Below, in pieces: positions 1-8,116 of a DNA stretch of 17,353 nucleotides. Source of the stretch: Bacteroidales bacterium (GTDB taxonomy: Bacteria > Bacteroidota > Bacteroidia > Bacteroidales > Muribaculaceae); contig JAHZGZ010000250.1 in NCBI GenBank assembly GCA_019420545.1, positions 1-17,353 of the forward strand, written 5' to 3'. The position numbers and the translations under genes are program-made. The notes under the pieces were generated by a model. The model searched no databases and was not told the DNA's origin. It worked only from the letters and a program-made list of their open reading frames with translations. Within the stretch, counting starts at the first letter, position 1; every line of letters starts with the position of its first letter.

Positions 1-2450
1 GCCAGATAGTAGTCCAGCCTGGAATCAAGCACACCATGTCCGGCGAAAAACAGCACTACGGCATCATCACGTCCGGCTTTCGACAAAAACTCACGGGCTA
101 TCTCAAGCGATCCGGTCGTAAACTGTCCGTCGGTCAGCAGCAACGTATTGACCTTATTAAAGGTATTGATCCCCGTTGTAAACAGGTCTTTGATATCTCT
201 AGCATCCTTTGCCGCATATTTCAGCCGGTAATGCGGATCGGCATAGTCCGACACTCCGACCGCTACAACCCATAACTGTCGCTGCGGTCCGGCATTCCGC
301 GCTCCGGCAGTACGCCTTACCGATACTTCAGCGGCAAGACTGCGGGCGCCACGACGGTTGGTGGCTACAACCGAAATCTCGTTATCGCCATGGGCAAGTT
401 CCACATTGAAGTCCGTTTCGATGTCGTGGCACCCTTTTGCCTGATTCTCAAGCACCTTATCCGACTGATGCACGCCATTTACAAAAATCGACAGACGCGC
501 CAAGGCAACCTCATCGTCAGATGCATGAACCTTCACTGTGATGTTCTCACTATCCGTAAGGGTACGGATATCACCTGAATTGGAAATCTCCACCTCCGGC
601 ACATGATAGTCGGGAGCCGTCAGAACCTCCGGATCCAGCCCCTCACGCTTTACGCGACGCCTCCACGCCTTATTCAGAAGATCGATATATTCCCTGTCAC
701 CGCCAAGACGATCAAGTACTATGTCGGGCCTGTTGCGTGTCAGATCAAACTGATCATATGAATATGTACGGTTGTCTTTGGAAATATGTGCGATATCCCG
801 CAGCGGAAAACGTATCTGATGATAGGAATAATACTGATCGGGAGTGACACACAGGTATCCGGCCGGAGGCATAAAATAAATAGTTACAACAGGCTCGACC
901 GTCGACACATCCCACACCACTACGGTGCCCATTTCGTCAGAACTATAGAGCCGCGTATTGTCTGAGGATAAATTCATCGACGTGACGCGCCCGTTATGAA
1001 GCCGGTATGTCGTCCCCCACTCTCCGGTTGAAGGATTATAAAATCTGACATTGCCGAAGTTGGTGCCGAATGCAAAACGTCCGTCAGGCAGTATGGCACA
1101 TGTGTTTGTAAACTCAGGTATTTCATACTCAATCTTTATCGGAGGATCCGCAACCGGTTTCTTAGGATTCTTCAGACTGATGACGTGTCCCCGGAAGCCA
1201 TCCACAGCAAGGGCGTATTTCCCGTCGGGAGATATCTTGATATCAAGGATTTCACCGGGATAGGCCGATCCCAGCCCTTGGCTGAGAAGGCGGCCGTCGG
1301 AGAATCGGCCGACTATTGCCGGATCTTTCCAGCTTGACGACAACGATGTGATAAATAAGCCATCGGCATATGGTTCCGATATGAGATTCGCCATTTTGAG
1401 CATAGCGTCACGAGAAGCCCGGGAATACGGAGTATACTCCGACAGCTGCCTGTAAGGGCCATTGACGGGCCCGTAAAATATTCCGCCGTTGGCTGCTATG
1501 ACACGTTTGCCTCCGTAGTCCTTGAAATCAAACACCGCACCTTCGTTTTGAGGCACATGTATCGAACGTATGGGTTTACCGGTATTTATGTCCCACTCAG
1601 TGATATATGGATTGGCACCACCCATGACTACCGTTCCCGAATCGGTAAAATACGCCTCGTAATGGCTACGGTTCATATATATCCTCTGTGGCGGAATCTT
1701 CCAGGTCGATGGTTTGGGAAACATTACGATAGTGTCGACCGGATATCTGAGCGAGGTGTCGGTTGCCCTGAGATTGTCGTAATAAGGCAGATATGTAGCC
1801 AGACGCAAGCGTTTGAGATCATAGATCATCGGATACGGACCCGACAGAAGAAGCAGCGAGTCGGTAGCATCGGTTCGCACCGATCCCGTAGGTTTAGGCC
1901 AGTACCATTTACCGGTATATCGGTCAGTCTTACGATATGGCAGATAATTATATCTGGAATTGACCGCACACATAAGCTCAGGCACGGCAGGAATGTATGT
2001 ACTGGTGCCTTTATGGGAATTGCCAGCGTAACGCGATGCCGTAGAATGGCCGACGACAGTCCCGTCGGTCCAGTCAACAGTCATGTATGTTCCTTCTTTG
2101 CCCTTATATGTCGCAGGATTGACATGCACTACAATGCGGGATGGATCGGTAGGATGTGCATATATCGCATCTGCGCCGCTGAGTTGCAACGACTTGATGA
2201 GCCGCATGTTTATGCGATCCCATATATTGATTTCATGAATATTACAGGTAAACAGGTACTTATTGTCACACGAAAATGCATACATCGACGATTCGGCATG
2301 CAGAGCATTGATTTGCACGGTAGGAATCGACGGGTCATGGCGGAACGACGCAACTGCGGCTCGGGTTATCGGTGCCACAATAGAATCCTCCGAACGGAGG
2401 GGTACCACCGCGACAGTCAGACCGATAATCACCGGGATAAATCTATTCAT
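1..2450 (-). CDS. Exported WD40 repeat-caspase family protein, C-terminus cut by window edge
   Basis: The frame is open from the ATG at 2450 to the left edge (816 codons plus two bases). Residues 1-20 (MNRFIPVIIGLTVAVVPLRS) look like a signal peptide, so export to the periplasm or cell surface is inferred. Residues of about 45-520 resemble a WD40 propeller, with repeat-ending Trp-Asp pairs at W77 (NIWD), W286 (TEWD) and W513 (VVWDV). After a linker containing YDQFDLTRNRPDIVLDRLG, typical of Bacteroidetes proteins of this kind, an Ig-like beta segment (about 620-720) leads to a caspase (peptidase C14) domain starting near W727 (LWVVAVGVSDY). The catalytic His805 lies in LFFAGHGV. The catalytic Cys would lie beyond the edge, so protease activity cannot be confirmed. 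It is divergent from the ABC-F gene. The family call is confident; substrate and role are unknown. Confidence 0.85.
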   Translation of the reverse strand, partial: MNRFIPVIIGLTVAVVPLRSEDSIVAPITRAAVASFRHDPSIPTVQINALHAESSMYAFSCDNKYLFTCNIHEINIWDRINMRLIKSLQLSGADAIYAHPTDPSRIVVHVNPATYKGKEGTYMTVDWTDGTVVGHSTASRYAGNSHKGTSTYIPAVPELMCAVNSRYNYLPYRKTDRYTGKWYWPKPTGSVRTDATDSLLLLSGPYPMIYDLKRLRLATYLPYYDNLRATDTSLRYPVDTIVMFPKPSTWKIPPQRIYMNRSHYEAYFTDSGTVVMGGANPYITEWDINTGKPIRSIHVPQNEGAVFDFKDYGGKRVIAANGGIFYGPVNGPYRQLSEYTPYSRASRDAMLKMANLISEPYADGLFITSLSSSWKDPAIVGRFSDGRLLSQGLGSAYPGEILDIKISPDGKYALAVDGFRGHVISLKNPKKPVADPPIKIEYEIPEFTNTCAILPDGRFAFGTNFGNVRFYNPSTGEWGTTYRLHNGRVTSMNLSSDNTRLYSSDEMGTVVVWDVSTVEPVVTIYFMPPAGYLCVTPDQYYSYHQIRFPLRDIAHISKDNRTYSYDQFDLTRNRPDIVLDRLGGDREYIDLLNKAWRRRVKREGLDPEVLTAPDYHVPEVEISNSGDIRTLTDSENITVKVHASDDEVALARLSIFVNGVHQSDKVLENQAKGCHDIETDFNVELAHGDNEISVVATNRRGARSLAAEVSVRRTAGARNAGPQRQLWVVAVGVSDYADPHYRLKYAAKDARDIKDLFTTGINTFNKVNTLLLTDGQFTTGSLEIAREFLSKAGRDDAVVLFFAGHGVLDSRLDYYL

Positions 2451-2454
2451 ACGT

Positions 2455-2486
2455 CAAAGGTAATAAATCGGCGCAGTAATCACAAG
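2455..2486 (-). promoter_or_regulatory. Promoter of the WD40-caspase gene, almost touching its start codon
   Basis: On the minus strand a -7 element TACCTTTG (2462-2455) matches TAnnTTTG, with CTTG (2486-2483), a near match to the -33 TTTG, 20 nt upstream. Only four bases separate the -7 element from the ATG at 2450, so the transcript would have almost no leader. No experimental start is known. Confidence 0.55.
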
Positions 2487-2546
2487 AAAGACAACCGGAT
2501 ATCATCTACGAAATTCAAAAAAATATGTTTTTCGGGAAATTATGCG

Positions 2547-2554
2547 TACCTTTG
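2547..2554 (+). promoter_or_regulatory. -7 promoter element for the ABC-F gene
   Basis: TACCTTTG matches the Bacteroidetes TAnnTTTG element and lies 47 nt before the ATG at 2602. A T-rich stretch lies upstream, but no clear -33 TTTG stands at the usual distance. Confidence 0.6.
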
Positions 2555-2601
2555 CACCCGAATTTTCAAGCAGATAACTAATTACAGTATCCAGTCACTA
2601 T

Positions 2602-4215
2602 ATGATAGCGGTCAACAATCTCGGCCAACAGTTTGGCAAACGCGTTTTATTCCAGGATGTTAACCTGAAATTCACTCCCGGCAACTGCTACGGCATCATC
2701 GGTGCCAACGGCGCCGGAAAGTCCACCCTGATGCGCATTCTCAGCGACGAGCTAACACCTACCCACGGCAATGTCACCCAAGGCCCGGGAGAGCGCATGT
2801 CGGTACTCGAACAGGATCACTTCAAGTTTGATGAATTTACCGTGATGGATACCGTACTCCAGGGGCACACCGTGCTCTGGGCCATCATCAAGGAGAAGGA
2901 CGCCATCTATGCCAAGGCCGACTTCACCGACGAGGATGGTGTACGTGCCGCCGAACTTGAGGAGAAATTCGCCGAACTCGAGGGCTGGAATGCCGAGAGC
3001 GACGCCGCAACCCTGCTCAGCGGCCTCGGCATCAAGGAGGAAAAGCACTATATGCTGATGAAAGACCTCAGCGGTAACGAAAAGGTGCGCGTGCTTCTCG
3101 CCAAGGCTCTTTTCGGAAATCCCGACAACCTGTTGCTCGACGAGCCTACCAACGACCTCGATCTCGATACTGTGGCATGGCTCGAGGATTATCTGTCGAA
3201 GTTCGAGAATACCGTACTCGTAGTGTCGCACGACCGCCACTTCCTCGACTCAGTATGCACACATACCCTTGATATCGACTACAATAAGGTAACCCTCTTC
3301 GCCGGAAACTATAGTTTCTGGTATGAATCGTCGCAGCTCGCCCTGCGCCAGCAGCAGCAGCAGAACAAGAAAGCCGAGGAAAAGCGTAAGGAACTTCTTG
3401 AATTCATCCAGCGATTCTCGGCTAACGTGGCCAAATCGAAGCAGACCACCTCGCGCAAGAAGATGCTCGAAAAGCTCAACGTCGAGGAGATACAGCCATC
3501 CTCGCGCCGCTATCCGGGAATCATATTCACCCCCTCGCGCGAGCCGGGTAACAAGATTCTTGAAGTACACGGCCTGACTGCTTCGGTCGACGGCGAACTG
3601 CTGTTCAAAGATGTGAACTTCCAGGTCGAGAAAGACGACAAAGTAGTGTTCCTGAGTCGCGACCCGCGCGCCATGACCGCACTTTTCGAGATAATCAACG
3701 GCAACCGCAAGGCTGACGCCGGAACATACGACTGGGGACAGACCATCACCACCGCTTATCTTCCGCTCGACAACTCCGAGTTCTTCAACACCGATCTCAA
3801 CCTCGTCGACTGGCTATGCCAGTGGAGCAACGACTCAAGCGAGATATATCTTAAAGGCTTCCTCGGCAAGATGCTTTTCTCCGGCGAGGAGGTGCTCAAG
3901 AAGGCATCGGTACTCTCCGGTGGCGAGAAGATGAGATGCATGATAGCCCGAATGATGATGACCGACGCAAATACCCTCATCCTCGACTCGCCCACCAACC
4001 ATCTCGACCTTGAGTCGATCCAGGCGTTCAACAACACGCTCCAGGCATTCAAAGGGAATCTGCTCTTCGCATCCCACGACCATGAGTTCATCCAGACCGT
4101 TGCCAACCGCATCATCGAACTTACCCCCAACGGCATCATCGACAAGATGATGGACTACGACGACTATATCACCGATGAGCGCGTAGCCGCCGCCCGCGAG
4201 CGCCTCTACAATTAA
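2602..4215 (+). CDS. ABC-F family ATPase, YbiT type, with degenerate second ATP site
   Basis: 537 aa soluble protein with two ABC domains and no membrane segment; it resembles E. coli YbiT along its whole length. ABC-F proteins act on the ribosome near the peptidyl-tRNA. NBD1 has Walker A GANGAGKST (34-42), signature LSGNE (156-160), Walker B LLLDEPTNDLD with D180/E181, and switch His210. The linker near 265-310 keeps the FSANVAKSKQTTSRKK pattern seen in YbiT. NBD2 has signature LSGGE (438-442) and His492, but its Walker A is replaced by SRDPRAMTA (352-360, Met358 at the lysine position) and its Walker B reads LDSPTN, with Ser463 for the catalytic Glu. The composite site using Walker A1 and signature 2 is intact; the other looks inactive. 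The start at 2602 opens straight into the conserved N-terminus. A housekeeping translation role is likelier than antibiotic resistance. Confidence 0.9.
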   Translation: MIAVNNLGQQFGKRVLFQDVNLKFTPGNCYGIIGANGAGKSTLMRILSDELTPTHGNVTQGPGERMSVLEQDHFKFDEFTVMDTVLQGHTVLWAIIKEKDAIYAKADFTDEDGVRAAELEEKFAELEGWNAESDAATLLSGLGIKEEKHYMLMKDLSGNEKVRVLLAKALFGNPDNLLLDEPTNDLDLDTVAWLEDYLSKFENTVLVVSHDRHFLDSVCTHTLDIDYNKVTLFAGNYSFWYESSQLALRQQQQQNKKAEEKRKELLEFIQRFSANVAKSKQTTSRKKMLEKLNVEEIQPSSRRYPGIIFTPSREPGNKILEVHGLTASVDGELLFKDVNFQVEKDDKVVFLSRDPRAMTALFEIINGNRKADAGTYDWGQTITTAYLPLDNSEFFNTDLNLVDWLCQWSNDSSEIYLKGFLGKMLFSGEEVLKKASVLSGGEKMRCMIARMMMTDANTLILDSPTNHLDLESIQAFNNTLQAFKGNLLFASHDHEFIQTVANRIIELTPNGIIDKMMDYDDYITDERVAAARERLYN

Positions 4216-4231
4216 GCCGTTCCCTCTAAAT

Positions 4232-4283
4232 ACTCAGAGCACTCAGAGTGCTCTGAGTGCTCTGAGTGCTCTGAGTGCTCTGA
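4232..4283. repeat. 9-bp tandem repeat array containing a 17-bp perfect inverted repeat
   Basis: Four head-to-tail copies of GAGTGCTCT (4246-4281) are followed by two further matching bases. With the preceding bases they form a perfect inverted repeat: left arm 4232-4248, spacer TG, right arm 4251-4267. The remaining copies (4268-4283) offer alternative right arms, so the hairpin can pair in shifted registers. It sits in the 101-nt gap between the ABC-F and Dabb genes. No T-tract follows, so it is not a typical intrinsic terminator. Confidence 0.85.
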
Positions 4284-4316
4284 TTCATCCCTAAAAATCC
4301 TCTAAAATCCAAAACA

Positions 4317-4610
4317 ATGGTAAAGCATATTGTAATGTTCAAGCTCACAGGCACTCCAGAAGAGCGCCTTGAGGTAGCATCCCGATTCAAGGACGCGCTT
4401 CTCGCCCTGCCGGCCCAGATCGACGTACTTGAAAGCATGAAAGTCGGTATCAACGAAAATCCGGCCGAGCAGTGGGACGTAGTGCTCACAGCCGTTGTGC
4501 CTACAATGGCCGATGTCGACATATATGCAAAGCATCCTGCCCATGTGGCCGCAGCTTCGCTCCTCGCAGGCCATAAGGAACTTCGCGCATGCGTTGATTA
4601 CGAATTTTAA
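4317..4610 (+). CDS. Dabb (stress-responsive A/B barrel) domain protein
   Basis: A 97-residue, single-domain protein. The N-terminus MVKHIVMFKL, the middle portion ending in WDVVLTAVVPTMADVD and the segment YAKHPAHVA match the Dabb family: small alpha/beta barrels that usually form dimers. Members are linked to stress responses in plants and to cyclases or dehalogenation-related enzymes elsewhere, but most bacterial members have no known activity; none is proposed here. No signal peptide or membrane segment is visible. It starts 101 nt after the ABC-F gene with no recognisable -7 element between, so it may depend on readthrough past the 9-bp repeat. A strong terminator follows 22 nt after the stop. 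Confidence 0.85.
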   Translation: MVKHIVMFKLTGTPEERLEVASRFKDALLALPAQIDVLESMKVGINENPAEQWDVVLTAVVPTMADVDIYAKHPAHVAAASLLAGHKELRACVDYEF

Positions 4611-4632
4611 GTATATTTCCGCTTACTTATAT

Positions 4633-4670
4633 AAAATACCGGTGTATCTCACAGATACATCGGTATTTTT
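4633..4670 (+). terminator. Intrinsic terminator after the Dabb gene
   Basis: A 17-bp stem with one G-U pair (arms 4633-4649 and 4653-4669), loop CAC, ends in a run of five T. The A-run on the left arm means it could also act on the other strand. Confidence 0.85.
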
Positions 4671-4736
4671 ATGCACTTACAAATTATAAATCACACATTT
4701 TAACACGCCAGCAGGCTAATATTTATTACTTTTGTC

Positions 4737-4744
4737 TATCTTTG
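4737..4744 (+). promoter_or_regulatory. -7 promoter element for the two symporter genes
   Basis: TATCTTTG matches TAnnTTTG and ends 35 nt before the ATG at 4780, a spacing like that of the other genes here. No clear -33 element was found. Its position makes the in-frame ATG at 4732 an unlikely start. Confidence 0.6.
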
Positions 4745-4779
4745 CAAACAAAATTCTAACCCAAAAAGAATATTCATCC

Positions 4780-6159
4780 ATGGCCGCAAAGGCACAGTTC
4801 GGAAGCAAGATAGGATTAATCGCCGCCACGGTAGGCTCAGCCGTAGGGCTCGGCAACGTATGGCGGTTCCCCGCCGAGGCGCAGGCCAACGGGGGAGCCG
4901 CATTCCTCCTTTTATATATAGCATGTGTGTTTCTGCTCGGCATCCCGGTAATGCTCGCCGAATTTTCTCTCGGGCGCGGACAGCGTAGCGACGCCGTTGG
5001 CGTATTCCTCAAGCTCTCGCCACATACGCCATGGTGGTTGGGGGGCGCCCTCGCCATTATGGCAAGCTACCTGATACTGTCATTCTATATGGTAGTGGCC
5101 GGATGGACGCTTGAATATATGTGGCAGTCGATCACCGGAGCGCTGTATACTCCTGTCTCCGAGACAGTCTCCCATACCGGAATCGAAGCGCTTGATATAC
5201 AGTTCAAGGCGAAGATGGAGGAATATATACTTCAGGACATGCGCCCGCTTGTAATGACCTACATAATGCTTGCCATAAATCTCGGCATTCTGCTGATGGG
5301 CGTGCAGAAAGGTATCGAGAAGATGTCGAATATCCTCATGCCCGTGTTGTTTGCCCTGTTGCTGGCCTTTGCCGGTGTGGCAATGACATTTCCGCAAGCA
5401 GCCGAGGGATTGGAATTCTTCCTAAGGCCCGATTTCAGCAAGATCGACGCGTCTGTTGTGATCAATGCGCTCGGACAGGCATTCTTCTCTTTGTCGCTCG
5501 GAATGGGTATCCTGATTACATATTCAAGCTATTTCCCAAAGGATACGCGCCTCACACGCACGGCAGTGACCGTGTCGCTGCTCGACATGCTTGTGGCCGT
5601 AATGATGGGATTTATCATTTTCCCCGCAGTCAAGTCGTTCGGGCTCGACAGCGAAGGTCTCGAAGGCGCCACACTCGTGTTTGTCACCCTGCCGGAGGTA
5701 TTCGCCCAGATGCCGCTTACACAGCTATGGTCATCACTGTTCTTCCTCCTGCTCATGGTAGCTGCGCTTACCTCCACAATATCACTTGCCGAAGTCTCCA
5801 TCGCGCTTATGCAGGACCGTTTCCACATGCGTCGTACCACGGCATGTCTTACGGTGATTCTTCCGCTGTTCCTGCTCAGCACGATATGCTCTCTGTCGCA
5901 GGGATCACTATCGTGGATTAAGGTGGCCGGCCTCAATATATTCAGCCTGCTTGACACCGTGGCGACAAATGTGATGCTCCCCGTGGCCAGCATCATCACA
6001 TGCGTATATGTCGGATGGTTCGCACCCAAGGGTTATCTGCGCGGCGAGCTTACCAACAACGGGGCACTCTCCTCACGTGCCTATCCGTTGATCGCAGCGA
6101 TAATACGCTACGTGGCGCCCGTGATCATCGCGCTCATCCTTCTTGCTACATTTATTTAA
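4780..6159 (+). CDS. Sodium-dependent amino acid symporter (NSS/SLC6 family), first of a pair
   Basis: 459 aa polytopic inner-membrane protein with the LeuT fold. It should couple Na+ entry to uptake of an amino acid or similar small solute. TM1 carries the family signature GSAVGLGNVWRFP (19-31). TM6 has AFFSLSLGMGILITYSSYF, with Met242 where LeuT has Phe259 in the substrate pocket. TM8 has LTSTIS (330-335), the region supplying the Na2 site. The length and hydrophobic pattern fit about 11 membrane segments, as in MhsT-type bacterial members. Met at the pocket position also occurs in MhsT, so a bulky hydrophobic or aromatic substrate is a guess. An in-frame ATG at 4732 overlaps the promoter; the start at 4780 (MAAKAQFGSK) aligns with the neighbouring paralogue. 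The second symporter follows after 14 nt. Confidence 0.9.
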   Translation: MAAKAQFGSKIGLIAATVGSAVGLGNVWRFPAEAQANGGAAFLLLYIACVFLLGIPVMLAEFSLGRGQRSDAVGVFLKLSPHTPWWLGGALAIMASYLILSFYMVVAGWTLEYMWQSITGALYTPVSETVSHTGIEALDIQFKAKMEEYILQDMRPLVMTYIMLAINLGILLMGVQKGIEKMSNILMPVLFALLLAFAGVAMTFPQAAEGLEFFLRPDFSKIDASVVINALGQAFFSLSLGMGILITYSSYFPKDTRLTRTAVTVSLLDMLVAVMMGFIIFPAVKSFGLDSEGLEGATLVFVTLPEVFAQMPLTQLWSSLFFLLLMVAALTSTISLAEVSIALMQDRFHMRRTTACLTVILPLFLLSTICSLSQGSLSWIKVAGLNIFSLLDTVATNVMLPVASIITCVYVGWFAPKGYLRGELTNNGALSSRAYPLIAAIIRYVAPVIIALILLATFI

Positions 6160-6173
6160 AAAATGTATAAGAT

Positions 6174-7520
6174 ATGGCAAATCAGCGCGCACAGTTCGGC
6201 ACACGCCTCGGCGTAATCGCCACCACAGTCGGTTCCGCGGTAGGACTCGGCAACATATGGCGTTTCCCGTATGAGGCCGGAGCACATGGCGGAGGTGCCT
6301 TTCTGCTCATTTATATCGGCTTCATATTTCTGATTGGAGTACCCGTGATATGCGCCGAGTTCATTATGGGGCGCGGCACCCGGCGTAACATCTTCGGAGC
6401 TTTCCGCGCGCTTCACTCCGGCCGCTACTGGGCATGGGTGGGATATATGGGTATCCTTGCGAGCATTCTGATCCTGTCATTTTACTCGGTAGTGGCAGGA
6501 TGGACTCTTGAATATCTTTGGGAAGCATTGACCGGGGCCTTGGATACCAACTCGGGAAGCGATAACCTGCATGCCGCGTTCGACAATTTCGCGACAGGGC
6601 CGCGTGCGGTAATGTGGACGCTGGTATTTCTTGCAATAAACGCCGTGATACTGCTGCGCGGTGTGCGCGGCGGCATAGAGCGCGCATCCAACGTGCTGAT
6701 GCCTGTATTGTTCCTTATCCTTATCGTATTCTGCATCAACTCACTGATGATGCCTCAGGCGGCTGAAGGCCTGCGCTTTCTCTTCCATCCCGATTTTTCA
6801 AAAGTGGATTCCAGAACCCTGATAGGCGCCCTCGGGCAAGCGTTTTTCTCGCTCTCGCTCGGCCTTGGCACGCTAATGACCTATTCAAGCTACTTCTCCG
6901 ACTCAACTCCCCTGGTAAAAAGCGCCGTCACTACCGCATCGCTCGACACAGTAGTAGCCATCCTTGCCGGAATAATCATTTTCCCCGCGGTGTTTACCTA
7001 CGGATGTGAGCCCGCTGCAGGACCGAAACTCGTGTTCGAGGTTCTGCCGGCCATATTCCATCAGATGCCGGGCGGCACGGTGTGGGCGATACTGTTCTTC
7101 TTCCTGCTTTTCCTCGCATCGCTCACATCAACCATTTCCATGAGCGAGATATGCATTGCATTCTTCTGCGAGCAGATCGGTATGACGCGCCGTCGTGCCA
7201 CGTTGCTCAACACCGCTATCGCCATGGGGCTCGGCACACTCTGTGCCCTTTCTTTCGGCTCGCTTTCAGGGTTTACCATCGCGGGACTCACCGTATTCAA
7301 CCTCTTCGACTACCTTTCGAGCAACATTCTTCTGCCTCTCGGCGGTATGTTAATCTCGATATTCGTCGGATGGATGGTCGACCGCAACATTCTGCGCAAA
7401 CAACTGGCAGGCACCGGCCGCATCCCTACCCCGCTCCTCCGCGCAATCACCTTCTGCCTGCGCTACGTCGCCCCCGCCGCAATCCTCCTCGTTTTCCTCT
7501 CCGGCCTCAATATCCTCTGA
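6174..7520 (+). CDS. Sodium-dependent amino acid symporter (NSS/SLC6 family), second of a pair
   Basis: 448 aa paralogue of the preceding gene, starting 14 nt after its stop and surely co-transcribed. It shares the N-terminus (AQFG..LG), TM1 signature GSAVGLGNIWRFP, TM6 QAFFSLSLGLGTLMTYSSYF, and TM8 LTSTIS (317-322). About 11 membrane segments are expected. The pocket position that is Met242 in the first protein is Leu231 here, and the TM8 neighbours also differ (SMSEI against SLAEV). The two may therefore carry different substrates; a joint heteromer is less likely, since the family works as monomers or homodimers. The substrate cannot be named from sequence. No terminator is visible before the HIT gene, so some readthrough into it is possible. 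Confidence 0.9.
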   Translation: MANQRAQFGTRLGVIATTVGSAVGLGNIWRFPYEAGAHGGGAFLLIYIGFIFLIGVPVICAEFIMGRGTRRNIFGAFRALHSGRYWAWVGYMGILASILILSFYSVVAGWTLEYLWEALTGALDTNSGSDNLHAAFDNFATGPRAVMWTLVFLAINAVILLRGVRGGIERASNVLMPVLFLILIVFCINSLMMPQAAEGLRFLFHPDFSKVDSRTLIGALGQAFFSLSLGLGTLMTYSSYFSDSTPLVKSAVTTASLDTVVAILAGIIIFPAVFTYGCEPAAGPKLVFEVLPAIFHQMPGGTVWAILFFFLLFLASLTSTISMSEICIAFFCEQIGMTRRRATLLNTAIAMGLGTLCALSFGSLSGFTIAGLTVFNLFDYLSSNILLPLGGMLISIFVGWMVDRNILRKQLAGTGRIPTPLLRAITFCLRYVAPAAILLVFLSGLNIL

Positions 7521-7566
7521 CGACGTTTCTTTCGCCAAATCTCTTCATTTTCTCGCCCAAAATTGC

Positions 7567-7574
7567 TATGTTTG
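7567..7574 (+). promoter_or_regulatory. -7 promoter element for the HIT gene
   Basis: TATGTTTG matches TAnnTTTG and ends 31 nt before the ATG at 7606. No good -33 TTTG is present. Confidence 0.5.
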
Positions 7575-7605
7575 CGGTATATAAATCCAAAATCCGTTTA
7601 CTGCA

Positions 7606-8031
7606 ATGAGAAGCAATCCCGAAGAGTGCCTTTACTGCACCAACAACCAGACTCTCCACGACCTGATGATTGAAATCGCGCCACTCAGCGTGTCGCGCGT
7701 ATTCCTTTTCAAGGAACAGACCTACCGCGGCCGTTGTCTCGTGGCCTACAACGGTCATGTAAACGACCTCAACGAACTGTCGGACGATGAGCGCAACGCA
7801 TTCATGGCCGACGTAGTGCGTGTGACACGTGCAATGCAGCACGTATTCAACCCCGAAAAGATCAACTACGGTGCCTACAGCGACAAACTTTCACACCTCC
7901 ACTTCCACCTCGCGCCCAAATATGTCGACGGGCCCGACTACGGCGGCACATTCCGCATGAATCCGGGCGAAGTATATCTAACTCCCGAGGAATACACAGC
8001 CATGGCCGAGGCTATCCGCGCCGCCCTCTGA
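7606..8031 (+). CDS. HIT (histidine triad) family nucleotide hydrolase
   Basis: 141 aa cytoplasmic protein. The triad reads H97-L-H99-F-H101 within SHLHFHLAPKY; by family rule the middle His99 is the nucleophile that attacks the alpha-phosphate of nucleotide substrates. Other matches are NYGAYSD just before the triad and a CLYC pair near the N-terminus (about residues 9-12), which suggests a bound zinc as in some HIT subgroups. HIT enzymes hydrolyse dinucleoside polyphosphates or nucleoside phosphoramidates; which of these applies cannot be told from sequence. Its own -7 element lies just upstream, and a hairpin lies between it and the convergent fabI. Confidence 0.88.
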   Translation: MRSNPEECLYCTNNQTLHDLMIEIAPLSVSRVFLFKEQTYRGRCLVAYNGHVNDLNELSDDERNAFMADVVRVTRAMQHVFNPEKINYGAYSDKLSHLHFHLAPKYVDGPDYGGTFRMNPGEVYLTPEEYTAMAEAIRAAL

Positions 8032-8045
8032 TAAAAACGACAAAG

Positions 8046-8089
8046 CAACAACGGCGTATCGTACTGCATGGTCCGATACGCCGTTGTTG
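8046..8089. terminator. Hairpin between convergent HIT and fabI genes, probable bidirectional terminator
   Basis: A perfect 16-bp stem (8046-8061 with 8074-8089) encloses a 12-nt loop. It sits in the 85-nt gap where the HIT (+) and fabI (-) transcripts meet. T-runs on both sides are interrupted (TTGTATTT on plus; TTTGTCGTTTTT on minus), so termination in both directions is inferred from the position and stem. Confidence 0.75.
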
Positions 8090-8116
8090 TATTTCTGATA
8101 AGTACGAAATTCCGGA

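Noticed and set aside
4246..4283. CRISPR-like array
   Set aside because: The units are 9 bp and directly adjacent, with no spacers and no cas genes nearby.
4226..4522. Minus-strand frame with a repeated Ser-Thr-Gln C-terminus
   Set aside because: The repeat is just the translated 9-bp array and the rest is antisense to the Dabb gene.
4732..4779. Upstream in-frame ATG for the first symporter
   Set aside because: It overlaps the -7 promoter element and adds 16 residues absent from the paralogue.
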